NCBI GenBank assembly: GCA_934778125.1
Contig: CAKVOF010000002.1
Coordinates: 1-60,703, forward strand
From: an uncultured Clostridia bacterium
GTDB taxonomy: Bacteria > Bacillota > Clostridia > Christensenellales > UBA1242
Direction of reading: 5' to 3'
Length of the DNA stretch: 60,703 nucleotides
The translations under genes were made by a program, and so were the position numbers. Each line of letters starts with the position of its first letter. Position 1 is the first letter of the stretch. Shown here one piece after another: positions 53,274 through 60,703 of this stretch. Below the pieces are notes generated by a model that was not told the origin of the DNA, searched no databases, and saw nothing but the letters and a program-made list of their open reading frames with translations.

Positions 53274-53332
53274 AAATGTGAATATCAATTTCTTTGGTAT
53301 TGGGAATTTTTAAATTATTGATATTCACATTT
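53274..53332 (-). repeat. 16-bp perfect inverted repeat between secY and adk
   Basis: Arms AAATGTGAATATCAAT (53274-53289) and ATTGATATTCACATTT (53317-53332) have a 27-base loop. On the reverse strand no T-run follows, so it is not a clear terminator. It may be a processing or partial-termination site within the spc operon transcript. Confidence 0.85.
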
Positions 53333-53347
53333 AAAAAGATTAATTAA

Positions 53348-54628
53348 TTATTTTAAGAAACCTTTATAGTTTCTCATTAACATTTGTGCATCTAATTGTT
53401 TATCAATTTCAATTGCAACTGAAACAACGATTAATAGTCCAGTTGCGCTAAATGCACCAACTAATCCACCTGTTCCAATTCCTTTAAATATTAAACTTGG
53501 AACTATTGCAATAATTGCAAGGAATATAGCACCAAATAATGTTATTCTATTAGATATTTTCTTTAAATATTGAGCTGTTGGTTTTCCTGGACGAATACCT
53601 GGAATGAAACCACCATTTTGCTGAATATTTTTAGATACATCTTCTGGATTAAATGTTATTTGAGTCCAGAAGTACGAGAAGAATGTGATTAATAAACCAA
53701 CAAGGATTATATAAACCCAACTGCCAGTTCCTAACCAGTTACTATACCATGTGTAGAACCCACTTTTAGGAGCAACAATACTCATAATTAATTGTGGGAA
53801 AGACAATATTGACATAGCAAAAATTATAGGCATAACACCTGTTGCGTTAACTCTAATAGGAATATGTGTGCTTTGCCCACCATACATTTTTCTTCCCTTA
53901 ACTTGCTTAGCATATTGAACAGGAATTTTTCTTTCAGCCATATCCATAAACACGATAAAACCGAAAATAAAAATTAATGCAACAATAAACAATACTAATT
54001 CCCAGATTTTTTCAGTGTTTCCACCTGCAATATCTTTGATAGTTGCAAGAATTGAAGAAGCAGCAGTAGATAGAATACCAACGAAAATCAATAGTGAAAC
54101 ACCATTAGAAATTCCGTATGCAGTAATTTTTTCACCTAACCAGTATGTGAACATAGCGCCAGCTACTAGAATTAAAACTACCATAGCACCAACTAACGCA
54201 CCTGGAAGAACATTAGTGTTTAATATTTCTTTATATCCTAGAACTATACCAATAGCTTGAACAAACGCTAAAATTAATGCCGTATATTTAGTGTATTCAG
54301 CTATTTTCTTCCTACCTTCCTCACCCATTTTAGAAAGTCTTTCTAATCTTGGGATTGCGATAGTAAGCAATTGAATAATAATAGAACTTGAAATATATGG
54401 GCTAACACCTAGTGCAAAAATCGCACCATTTGCTAATGCGCCACCACTAACAGAACTTAGCAAATTTAAGAAATCTTGACCTTGAATTTGCTCAGCGAAG
54501 CCATCTAAGTTTAATCCTGGAACTGGAATCCAGCAACCTAGGCGATAAACTAAGATTAATAGAAGTGTGATATAGATTTTAACTCTAATTTCTTTTACTT
54601 TAAAAGCGTTAATTAACGTTTTAAACAT
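53348..54628 (-). CDS. secY: Protein translocase subunit SecY
   Basis: Ten membrane helices, channel of the Sec system. Starts with the usual F-K-x-K-E-I-R-x-K-I and R-L-G-x-x-I-P-V-P-G pattern, and has F-x-Q-L-I-M-S and the C-terminal N-P-E-D-V-S-K-N region. Length 426 is normal. Its first base overlaps the rplO stop. Confidence 0.97.
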   Translation of the reverse strand: MFKTLINAFKVKEIRVKIYITLLLILVYRLGCWIPVPGLNLDGFAEQIQGQDFLNLLSSVSGGALANGAIFALGVSPYISSSIIIQLLTIAIPRLERLSKMGEEGRKKIAEYTKYTALILAFVQAIGIVLGYKEILNTNVLPGALVGAMVVLILVAGAMFTYWLGEKITAYGISNGVSLLIFVGILSTAASSILATIKDIAGGNTEKIWELVLFIVALIFIFGFIVFMDMAERKIPVQYAKQVKGRKMYGGQSTHIPIRVNATGVMPIIFAMSILSFPQLIMSIVAPKSGFYTWYSNWLGTGSWVYIILVGLLITFFSYFWTQITFNPEDVSKNIQQNGGFIPGIRPGKPTAQYLKKISNRITLFGAIFLAIIAIVPSLIFKGIGTGGLVGAFSATGLLIVVSVAIEIDKQLDAQMLMRNYKGFLK

Positions 54629-55074
54629 TATAGCACCTCTGCTTTTCCACCCGCTTCATTGATTTTTTGTATTGCACTTTCAGAAAATTTATTTGCTTTA
54701 ACAGTTAAAGCCTTTGTTAAATTTCCATTACCCAACACCTTTAAACCATAAGGGGCGATTTTATTAATAATACCTTTCTCTTGAAGAAGTTCGACTGTTA
54801 CAACTGTGTTTGCTTTGAAATTTTCTAAATCAGAAACGTTAATAACATTGTATTCTTTTTTGAATAAAGCATTACTGAATCCTCTTCTAGGCAATCTTCT
54901 AACAAGTGGCATTTGACCACCTTCGAATCCTAATCTAACTCCACCACCACTTCTAGAGTTTTGACCTTTTGTTCCTCTTCCGCTTGTTTTACCAAGACCA
55001 GAACCAAGACCACGGCCAACACGTCTAGCACTAACTTGTGAATTAGGAGCTGGAGATAATTGATGTAATTTCAT
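54628..55074 (-). CDS. rplO: 50S ribosomal protein L15
   Basis: Starts M-K-L-H-x-L-x-P-A-P and has the Gly/Arg-rich loop (R-V-G-R-G-x-G-S-G-x-G-K-T-S-G-R-G-x-K-G) of L15. Length 148 is normal. Confidence 0.97.
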   Translation of the reverse strand: MKLHQLSPAPNSQVSARRVGRGLGSGLGKTSGRGTKGQNSRSGGGVRLGFEGGQMPLVRRLPRRGFSNALFKKEYNVINVSDLENFKANTVVTVELLQEKGIINKIAPYGLKVLGNGNLTKALTVKANKFSESAIQKINEAGGKAEVL

Positions 55075-55085
55075 AATTTTTCCCC

Positions 55086-55547
55086 CTAGTTCATTTCTTC
55101 AACGCGAACTAAATGTTTAACTTTGAAGATCATACCTCTAATGCAAGCGTTATCAACTAGTTCGTTTGATGAATTTATTTTATTTAAACCAAGAGCTTTA
55201 ACAGTTCTTGCTTGGTCTTTATTGTAACCAATGTAACTTCTAATTAAAGTTACTCTAATCATTTTACCTTTTTTAGCAGGTTTTGTTGTTTTTTCAACTT
55301 TAACTTCTGCTTTTTTTGGTTCAACTTTAACTTCAGCAGATTTTGTTGTAGCTTTCTTTGCTGGTGTTTTAGCCACAGTTTTTGATGCTGTTGTTTTTGT
55401 TGCTGTATCCTTTTTTGCAGATGTTGATTTAGCTACTGTTTTTGCTGGAGTTTTGGTAGCTGTTTCTTTTTTTACTGCTGTTGATTTAGCTGAAGTAGAT
55501 TTTGTAGCAGTAGTTGATTTTGTTGTTGTTTTCTTAGTTTCTGCCAT
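55086..55547 (-). CDS. rpmD: 50S ribosomal protein L30 with long Lys/Ala/Thr N-terminal extension
   Basis: The L30 core occupies only the C-terminal part (about 96-153, with I-R-V-T-L-I-R-S-Y-I-G and K-A-L-G-L-N-K-I). Residues 1-95 are a low-complexity tail made almost only of Lys, Ala, Thr, Ser and Val with repeated A-K-S-T and K-T-P-A-K units, like bacterial histone-H1-type tails. A ribosome site (AGGT) lies just before the distal ATG, and the extension is in frame with no stop, so it is probably translated. Usual L30 is about 60 residues. Confidence 0.92.
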   Translation of the reverse strand: MAETKKTTTKSTTATKSTSAKSTAVKKETATKTPAKTVAKSTSAKKDTATKTTASKTVAKTPAKKATTKSAEVKVEPKKAEVKVEKTTKPAKKGKMIRVTLIRSYIGYNKDQARTVKALGLNKINSSNELVDNACIRGMIFKVKHLVRVEEMN

Positions 55548-55557
55548 AATTTACCTC

Positions 55558-56121
55558 CTATAAAATTTCCTCAACAGATTTTCCGCGAAGAAGTGCAACT
55601 TCTTCTTTTGATCTTAATTGTTGTAAAGCATTTAAAGTTGCTTTAACGCAATTAATTTTATTTCTTGAACCATAAGATTTTGCAGTGATATCTTTAATTC
55701 CACAAAGTTCAACAACTGGACGAACTGAACCACCAGCGATAACACCAGTACCTTCTTTAGAAGGAAGTAATTTAACCATACTTGTTCCGAATTTACCAAT
55801 AACTTCGTGTGGAATTGTTGTTCCATCTAATGAAATTTTAACCATATGTTTTTTAGCAAGTAATGTTGCTTTTTCAATAGCATTTGGAACTTCAGCTGCT
55901 TTAGCGTGACCTAAACCTACTTTTCCAGCTCTATCTCCAACTACGATTAGAGCACTGAAACGCATATTTCTACCACCCTTAACAACTTTAGTAATTCTAT
56001 TAACAGTTACTAACTTGCTAGCAATAGGATCAACTTCTTTTTCTCTTTTAACAAATTTCTTATCAGGTCTTTTTTCGAATGGTTTCTTCTCAAATGTTTT
56101 CTTTTCATTATTATTTTGCAT
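55558..56121 (-). CDS. rpsE: 30S ribosomal protein S5
   Basis: Core with V-N-R-I-T-K-V-V-K-G-G-R, G-x-G-x-A-x-E-V-P-N-A-I and G-V-I-A-G-G-S-V-R. The first about 35 residues are an additional Lys/Glu/Phe-rich stretch not needed by usual S5. Length 187. Confidence 0.97.
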   Translation of the reverse strand: MQNNNEKKTFEKKPFEKRPDKKFVKREKEVDPIASKLVTVNRITKVVKGGRNMRFSALIVVGDRAGKVGLGHAKAAEVPNAIEKATLLAKKHMVKISLDGTTIPHEVIGKFGTSMVKLLPSKEGTGVIAGGSVRPVVELCGIKDITAKSYGSRNKINCVKATLNALQQLRSKEEVALLRGKSVEEIL

Positions 56122-56133
56122 GTGACCTTCTCC

Positions 56134-56502
56134 TTAAAACTTCAAGCCTGCATTTCTAGCGCCATCAGCTAATGCTTTAACTCTGCCAGTGTAAACATAA
56201 CCTGCTCTATCAAATACAACTGCTTTGATTTTAGCATCTAATGCTTTTTTAGCAACTGCTTCGCCTACTGCAAATGCAACCTCTTGTTTTGTTTTACCTT
56301 TTAAACTTTGTGCAAGATCTTTATCTAAAGATGAAGCACTAACAAGTGTTACACCTTTAGTGTCATCAATAATTTGACAAGATATATTGCTTAAACTTCT
56401 GAAAACATTTAAACGTGGAACTTTACGAGTGCCGGAAACCTTACGTCTAACTCTTTTAGCTCTGATTTTTCTTTCAGCATTTTTATCTACTTTATTAATC
56501 AT
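56134..56502 (-). CDS. rplR: 50S ribosomal protein L18
   Basis: R-K-I-R-A-K-R-V-R-R-K-V-S-G-T start, P-R-L-N-V-F-R-S and the C-terminal F-D-R-A-G-Y-V-Y-T-G-R-V-K-A-L-A pattern. Length 122 is normal. Confidence 0.97.
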   Translation of the reverse strand: MINKVDKNAERKIRAKRVRRKVSGTRKVPRLNVFRSLSNISCQIIDDTKGVTLVSASSLDKDLAQSLKGKTKQEVAFAVGEAVAKKALDAKIKAVVFDRAGYVYTGRVKALADGARNAGLKF

Positions 56503-56522
56503 AATAGTTTACCTAACTCCTT

Positions 56523-57062
56523 TTATTTTTTTCCACTTTTAACTTCTTTTCTAACGATGACTTCATCATCGTAGCTAATGCCATATGCGTGATATGGTTC
56601 AACTGGTTTAATATCTCTAACATTAGCAGCAAATTGACCAACTTTTTCTTTATCGATGCCGGTTACGATAATTTGAGTTTTGTCACAAGAAAGTTTAATT
56701 CCTGGAACTGCTTTTAATTCAACTGGGTGAGAAAAACCAATATTCATAGTTAAGTTTTCACCGTTTTGAGTTACTTTATAACCAACGCCATTAATGTTTA
56801 ATTTTTTAGTGTAACCTTGGCTAACACCAACAACCATGTTATTAATTAATTGGCGTGATAAACCATAAATAGCTTTTAGTTTTGGATCAGTTGATTTAAC
56901 ACCAACTATAATTTCAGAACCTTCTTGCTTAATATCAATTCTAGGATTGATTTCACGAGAAAGAGTTCCTAGAGGACCAGTAACGGTAACTTTATTATTA
57001 TCATCAACTTCAACTTTAACATTTGCTGGAATTGAAATTGGTAATCTTCCTATTCTACTCAT
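56523..57062 (-). CDS. rplF: 50S ribosomal protein L6
   Basis: Starts M-S-R-I-G-R-L-P-I at ATG 57062 with AGGAGGAA directly upstream; a longer in-frame start inside rpsH is rejected. It contains G-V-S-x-G-Y-T-K-K-L and the C-terminal P-Y-H-A-Y-G-I. Length 179 is normal. Confidence 0.97.
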   Translation of the reverse strand: MSRIGRLPISIPANVKVEVDDNNKVTVTGPLGTLSREINPRIDIKQEGSEIIVGVKSTDPKLKAIYGLSRQLINNMVVGVSQGYTKKLNINGVGYKVTQNGENLTMNIGFSHPVELKAVPGIKLSCDKTQIIVTGIDKEKVGQFAANVRDIKPVEPYHAYGISYDDEVIVRKEVKSGKK

Positions 57063-57072
57063 ATCTTTCCTC

Positions 57073-57471
57073 CTACCAAACGAAAGCCAAAACTTCACCA
57101 CCAACATTTTCTTGGCGTGCTTGTCTGTCTGTCATTAATCCTTTATTTGTTGAAACAATTGCAATACCTAAGCCATTAATAACTTTTGGAAGGTCTTCTG
57201 CACTAGCATAAATTCTTAAACCTGGTTTAGAGATTCTCTTTAATCCATTAATAACTTTTTCGCCATTAGGACCAAATTTAAATTCTATATTGATATTTGC
57301 TTTTGTGCCTTCACCATCAACATTATATGAAGCGATGAAACCTTCATCAAGTAATAGTTTTGCAATTGCTAATTTTGTTTTTGAAACTGGAACGGAAACA
57401 CTTTTATGTTTAGCACTCAAGCCATTTCTCATTCTTGTTAGCATATCTGCGATTGGATCTGTTACTATCAT
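57073..57471 (-). CDS. rpsH: 30S ribosomal protein S8
   Basis: D-P-I-A-D-M-L-T-R-M-R-N-G near the start and the C-terminal S-T-N-K-G-L-M-T-D-R-Q-A-R identify S8. ATG 57471 is 8 bases after AAAGGAG; the longer frame overlaps that site. Length 132 is normal. Confidence 0.97.
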   Translation of the reverse strand: MIVTDPIADMLTRMRNGLSAKHKSVSVPVSKTKLAIAKLLLDEGFIASYNVDGEGTKANINIEFKFGPNGEKVINGLKRISKPGLRIYASAEDLPKVINGLGIAIVSTNKGLMTDRQARQENVGGEVLAFVW

Positions 57472-57485
57472 AAACTTATCTCCTT

Positions 57486-57671
57486 TTACCAACTTGACTT
57501 CTTAACACCAGGGATTTCGCCTTTGTATGCCAATTCTCTGAAGCAAATTCTGCAAATTCCGTATTTTTTCAAAACAGAATGAGGTCTGCCACAGATAGAG
57601 CAACGAGTGTATTCTCTGGTTGAGAATTTTTGTTCTTTTTGTTGTTTAACTTTTAATGCTTTTCTTGCCAT
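57486..57671 (-). CDS. rpsN: 30S ribosomal protein S14, zinc (type Z)
   Basis: 61 residues with zinc ligands Cys 24, 27, 40 and 43 and the C-terminal G-E-I-P-G-V-K-K-S-S-W. The zinc-binding short form. Confidence 0.97.
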   Translation of the reverse strand: MARKALKVKQQKEQKFSTREYTRCSICGRPHSVLKKYGICRICFRELAYKGEIPGVKKSSW

Positions 57672-57680
57672 TGCTTCCTC

Positions 57681-58229
57681 CTATTTCCTTTTAAAAGGCA
57701 TTCCCATATAATCTAAAAGTAACTTTGCGTCTTCATCTGTTCTAGCGTTTGTTACGATAACAACATCTAGACCACGAACTTTATCAATTTTCTCATAACT
57801 AATTTCTGGGAAAACTAATTGTTCTTTAAGACCTAATGCGTAATTTCCTTTTCCATCAAATGCCTTTGTTGAAATACCTTGGAAGTCTCTAACACGAGGA
57901 AGAGCGATAGAAATTAATCTATCTAAAAATTCATACATCTTTTCTCCTCTAAGAGTAACTTTTGCACCAACTTTATTCCCTTCTCTAACTTTGAAGTTAG
58001 CGATAGATTTTTTTGCAAAAGTTACAACTGGTTTTTGACCAGTGATTTGAGCTAACTCATCAACAGCTTTATTAAAGCTTTGAGCATTATCTTTGCAATC
58101 ACCTAAACCACGGTTTAAAACGATTTTTTCAATTTTTGGAACTTGGTTAACATTTTTATAACCTTTTTCCTTCATAATAGCAGGAACAACTTCTTCTAAA
58201 TATTTAACATGTAATCTGTTTTTTTCCAT
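57681..58229 (-). CDS. rplE: 50S ribosomal protein L5
   Basis: Y-x-x-x-V-V-P-A-I-M near the start, I-T-G-Q-K-P-V, R-E-G-x-x-V-G-A-K-V-T-L-R-G and C-terminal R-T-D-E-D-A-K-L-L-L. Length 182 is normal. Confidence 0.97.
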   Translation of the reverse strand: MEKNRLHVKYLEEVVPAIMKEKGYKNVNQVPKIEKIVLNRGLGDCKDNAQSFNKAVDELAQITGQKPVVTFAKKSIANFKVREGNKVGAKVTLRGEKMYEFLDRLISIALPRVRDFQGISTKAFDGKGNYALGLKEQLVFPEISYEKIDKVRGLDVVIVTNARTDEDAKLLLDYMGMPFKRK

Positions 58230-58244
58230 AAATAATTATTCCTC

Positions 58245-58781
58245 CTATTTACCTGAACTCTTGCTAGAAGTCTTTCTAGTAGATGTTGTTGTAGATTTTT
58301 TTGCTGTAGTTGCTATATTTGCTTTTTCGCTCTTTGGAGCAGATTTTGTTGCAGTTTTGGTTGTTTTTGCTTTTGATGCTGTAGCAGACTTAGTTGCTGG
58401 TTTAACTGCTGTTTTAGTTGTAGATTTTTCAGAAGAAGCTTTAGTTGTTTTCTTGGCAACAACAGCTTTATCTAAAGAAGCTCCGCACTTTTTGCATACT
58501 CTTGATTTTTTGTCCCCTTCAATTGTGTGAGCAACTCTTGTTGCTTTACCGCAAGCTGGGCAAATGATTTGAGCATTTGAAGCATCAACTTTATTTTCTC
58601 TTTTGAAGATACCGCCTTTATCTTCAGCACTTCTTGCTTTTTTATGTTTAGAAACAATATTTACACCAGTTATAACAACAGCATTGTTTGCTGGATCAAC
58701 TGATAATACTTTTCCTGATTTACCTTTGTCTTTTCCAGCGATAACTAGAACGTTATCACCTTTTCTAATTTGCATAGCCAT
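58245..58781 (-). CDS. rplX: 50S ribosomal protein L24 with zinc site and long C-terminal tail
   Basis: The KOW core (about 3-107) has I-R-K-G-D-N-V-L-V-I-A-G-K-D-K-G and a zinc-ribbon set, Cys 74, 77, 96 and 99. Residues about 108-178 form a Lys/Ser/Thr/Ala-only tail rich in A-T-K-S and K-T-T units. Usual L24 is about 100-105 residues. The tail resembles that on L30 in the same operon. Confidence 0.93.
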   Translation of the reverse strand: MAMQIRKGDNVLVIAGKDKGKSGKVLSVDPANNAVVITGVNIVSKHKKARSAEDKGGIFKRENKVDASNAQIICPACGKATRVAHTIEGDKKSRVCKKCGASLDKAVVAKKTTKASSEKSTTKTAVKPATKSATASKAKTTKTATKSAPKSEKANIATTAKKSTTTSTRKTSSKSSGK

Positions 58782-58795
58782 ATAAACACCTTCCT

Positions 58796-59164
58796 TTAAA
58801 GAACCTCAGGAGCTAAAGAAATTATTTTCATAAATCCTTTATCTCTAAGTTCCCTTGCAATTGGTCCAAAGATACGAGTACCTTTTGGTAGTTTTTGGTT
58901 ATCAATGATAACTGCGGCATTATCATCAAATTTAATGTAAGAACCATCTGGTCTTGAAATACCTTTGTTTGTTCTTACGATAACGGCTTTAACAACGTCA
59001 CCTTTTTTAACAGCGCCACCAGGAGTTGCAGATTTAACAGAAGCAACGATAATATCGCCAATGTTTCCACTTCTTCTGAATGAACCACCTAAAATTCTAA
59101 TACACATTATCTTTTTAGCACCGCTATTATCGGCAACCTTAAGTATTGTTTGTGGTTGTACCAT
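58796..59164 (-). CDS. rplN: 50S ribosomal protein L14
   Basis: V-A-D-N-S-G-A-K-K-I-M-C-I near the start, G-D-I-I-V-A-S-V-K and the final F-M-K-I-I-S-L-A-P-E-V-L are typical. Length 122 is normal. Confidence 0.98.
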   Translation of the reverse strand: MVQPQTILKVADNSGAKKIMCIRILGGSFRRSGNIGDIIVASVKSATPGGAVKKGDVVKAVIVRTNKGISRPDGSYIKFDDNAAVIIDNQKLPKGTRIFGPIARELRDKGFMKIISLAPEVL

Positions 59165-59175
59165 AATTTAACTCC

Positions 59176-59454
59176 TTATTTTGCTCTTTCTATTATTCTT
59201 ACTAATCTGAAATGTTTGTCCTTGCTTAGTGGACGTGTTTCCATAATCTCAACTGTGTCGCCAATATTGCATTCGTTCTTTTCATCGTGAGCTTTGAACT
59301 TCTTTGTTGATTTATAAACTTTGCTATAAAGTGGATGACGCTTGTTTGAAACAATAGAAACTGTGATAGTTTTGTCCATCTTATTGCTTGAAACAACACC
59401 GATTCTTGTTTTTCTTAAATTTCTATCAGTTGTTTTTTCTAAATCTCTTTCCAT
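59176..59454 (-). CDS. rpsQ: 30S ribosomal protein S17
   Basis: OB-fold S17 with G-V-V-x-S-N-K-M-D-K-T-I-T-V and E-T-R-P-L-S-K-x-K. ATG 59454 follows GGAGGAA; an in-frame start 4 codons earlier is inside the ribosome site. 92 residues. Confidence 0.97.
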   Translation of the reverse strand: MERDLEKTTDRNLRKTRIGVVSSNKMDKTITVSIVSNKRHPLYSKVYKSTKKFKAHDEKNECNIGDTVEIMETRPLSKDKHFRLVRIIERAK

Positions 59455-59471
59455 AATTTCCTCCATAGCGA

Positions 59472-59678
59472 TTATGCCTTAACCTTTATATTTAGCTCAC
59501 GTTCAGTTAAGATTGTTTTAATTCTTGCAATTTCTTTCTTGCAAGCATTAATTTGCATAGGGTTAGATAATTGCCCTGTTGCATTTGAAAAACGAAGGTT
59601 AAAAAGTTCTTGTTTTAATTCAACTAACTTTTTGTTTAGTTCTTCATTTGTTAAATCTCTTAAATTCTTATTCTTCAT
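59472..59678 (-). CDS. rpmC: 50S ribosomal protein L29
   Basis: 68-residue helical protein; L-R-D-L-T-N-E-E-L, then L-K-Q-E-L-F-N-L-R-F and I-A-R-I-K-T-I-L-T-E-R-E are L29 signatures. The start at 59678 overlaps the last codons of rplP by 11 bases; an in-frame start further upstream is unlikely. Confidence 0.96.
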   Translation of the reverse strand: MKNKNLRDLTNEELNKKLVELKQELFNLRFSNATGQLSNPMQINACKKEIARIKTILTERELNIKVKA

Positions 59679-60117
59679 GATCGTCACCGCCTTCAACAGC
59701 TTCCATTTGAGCTTTAGCTACAAATTTTGTTTTGCAAGGAAGTTTGTGTGAAGCAAGCCTCATAGCTTCTCTAGCTTGTTCTTCAGCAACACCAGCGATT
59801 TCAAATAGAACTCTACCTGGTTTAACAACAGCAACCCAAAATTCTGGAGCACCTTTACCTTTACCCATACGAGTATCAGCAGGTTTTTTAGTAACTGGTT
59901 TATGAGGGAAAATATTTATCCAAACTTTTCCGCCTCTTTTAGTGTAACGGTTAATTGCAATACGCGCAGCTTCAATTTGGTTGGCTTTTAACCAGCAAGG
60001 TTCAGTTGCAACTAAAGCATATTCACCATAAGCAATTTTATTTCCTCTTGAAGCAACACCAGTCATTCTGCCTCTATGTTGTCTTCTTCTTTTAACTCTT
60101 TTTGGCATTAATAACAT
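59668..60117 (-). CDS. rplP: 50S ribosomal protein L16
   Basis: Starts M-L-L-M-P-K-R-V-K-R-R-R-Q-H-R-G, the usual L16 N terminus, with GGAGG 11 bases upstream. Contains R-x-G-K-G-K-G-A-P-E-x-W. 149 residues, with a short acidic C-terminal tail (E-G-G-D-D-H-E-E). Confidence 0.97.
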   Translation of the reverse strand: MLLMPKRVKRRRQHRGRMTGVASRGNKIAYGEYALVATEPCWLKANQIEAARIAINRYTKRGGKVWINIFPHKPVTKKPADTRMGKGKGAPEFWVAVVKPGRVLFEIAGVAEEQAREAMRLASHKLPCKTKFVAKAQMEAVEGGDDHEE

Positions 60118-60118
60118 A

Positions 60119-60703
60119 TTAATTGTTACCTCCCTCTGTTGATTCAGGAGCTTCTGCAATAGTTACAGATTTTTTGCCTAGAATTTCACCCTTGCAAATC
60201 CAAACTTTAACACCAATAACACCGAAAGTTGTGTGTGCTTCACAAGTTCCGTAATCGATATCACTTCTTAAAGTTTGAAGAGGAAGGCGACCTTCATGAT
60301 AATGTTCGCTTCTAGCGATTTCTGCGCCATCTAAACGACCACTAACCATAACTTTGCAACCTTTAGCACCTGCTTTCATAACTCTTTGCATAGCCATCTT
60401 CATTGCGCGACGGAAGCTCATTCTTTTTTCAAGTTGTTGAGCAATTGTTTGAGCAACTAATTCGGCATCAAGATCAGGTCTTTTAACTTCTTTAATGTTT
60501 ACATTAACATTTTTAATAGAACTTATAGCAGAAATATCTTTTTTAAGTTCTTCAACGCCTGCACCCTTAGTTCCGATGATAACACCAGGACGAGCAGTAA
60601 AGATGTCAACTGTTAATCTTCCAGCAGTTCTTTCAATTTTAACATCAGAAACGCTAGATGCGGCATGCTTTTTATTGATTAATTTTCTAATATCATGGTC
60701 TTC
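60119..60703 (-). CDS. rpsC: 30S ribosomal protein S3, partial
   Basis: The frame stays open to the window end, so 194 residues of the C-terminal part are visible. KH motif with V-I-I-G-T-K-G-A (about 49-56 of the visible part), then R-P-D-L-D-A-E-L-V-A-Q, F-R-R-A-M-K and the R-x-x-x-Y-H-E-G-x-x-P-L-Q-T-L-R region identify S3. The 5' end lies beyond the window. 1 bp from rplP. Confidence 0.97.
   Translation of the reverse strand, partial: EDHDIRKLINKKHAASSVSDVKIERTAGRLTVDIFTARPGVIIGTKGAGVEELKKDISAISSIKNVNVNIKEVKRPDLDAELVAQTIAQQLEKRMSFRRAMKMAMQRVMKAGAKGCKVMVSGRLDGAEIARSEHYHEGRLPLQTLRSDIDYGTCEAHTTFGVIGVKVWICKGEILGKKSVTIAEAPESTEGGNN

Noticed and set aside
53274..53332. Inverted repeat after secY as a normal rho-independent terminator
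   Set aside because: No T-run follows on the transcribed strand and the loop is 27 bases.

Overview
The window looks like part of the chromosome of a low-GC, anaerobic, Gram-positive-type bacterium (Bacillota, Clostridia-like, probably uncultured). It uses the standard bacterial code with TGA as stop, Shine-Dalgarno sites of the AAAGGAG type, and frequent TTG starts. Anaerobic metabolism is indicated by a pyruvate:ferredoxin oxidoreductase and a class III ribonucleotide reductase with its activase. A LysM-GH18 protein of the SleL/YaaH type hints at a spore-forming ancestry. A KOW-domain gene between map and infA is typical of Clostridia.

Region 1 (1-1040) is the end of a host membrane-protein gene with its terminator. 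Region 2 (about 1067-13360) is the most interesting part: a roughly 12.3 kb integrated element that I read as a filamentous-phage (inovirus-like) prophage. It sits between two convergent host genes and is bounded by a 17-bp exact direct repeat. Its gene order resembles that of filamentous phages: small basic proteins, a candidate ssDNA-binding protein, two tiny hydrophobic coat-protein candidates, a mid-element terminator, membrane-anchored exported proteins including a 706-residue coiled-coil/InlB-repeat/propeller-like protein (candidate adsorption protein), and a Zot-like P-loop ATPase (assembly motor). These are followed by a GC-rich non-coding region packed with hairpins (candidate origin/packaging region), a ribbon-helix-helix-like regulator, an inverted repeat and 26-bp tandem iterons, and an HUH-type rolling-circle replication initiator. 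After several unknown small genes come a reverse-strand lipoprotein and an IS30-family transposase that may act as the integrase. No secretin gene is seen, which fits a host with a single membrane.

Region 3 (13.4-33.9 kb) is mostly reverse-strand host genes: a LysM-GH18 hydrolase, the forward gene for threonylcarbamoyl-AMP synthase with a promoter implying a leaderless mRNA, and an operon of galE, two membrane proteins and metK. Next come a polysaccharide deacetylase, tRNA-Ile and tRNA-Ala, and an nrdG-nrdD-trxB operon preceded by two NrdR boxes 32 bp apart. The region ends with a MacB/FtsX-type ABC transporter with an operator-like palindrome in its promoter, a glycosyltransferase-TPR protein, and an operon of truA, two envelope proteins and an ABC-F ATPase.

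Region 4 (34.1-47.8 kb) holds nifJ, an SGNH hydrolase, transketolase overlapping a degenerate shikimate-kinase-like gene, a ComEC-type metallo-hydrolase overlapping a patatin-like phospholipase, ung, a DUF2726 protein, a DUF1292-like protein, glmM, ysxC and a NUDIX hydrolase.

Region 5 (48.0-60.7 kb) is the S10-spc-alpha ribosomal protein cluster on the reverse strand, from rpsC (cut by the window end) to rplQ, with secY, adk, map, infA and rpoA. L30 and L24 carry long Lys/Ala/Thr/Ser-rich tails, which is unusual.
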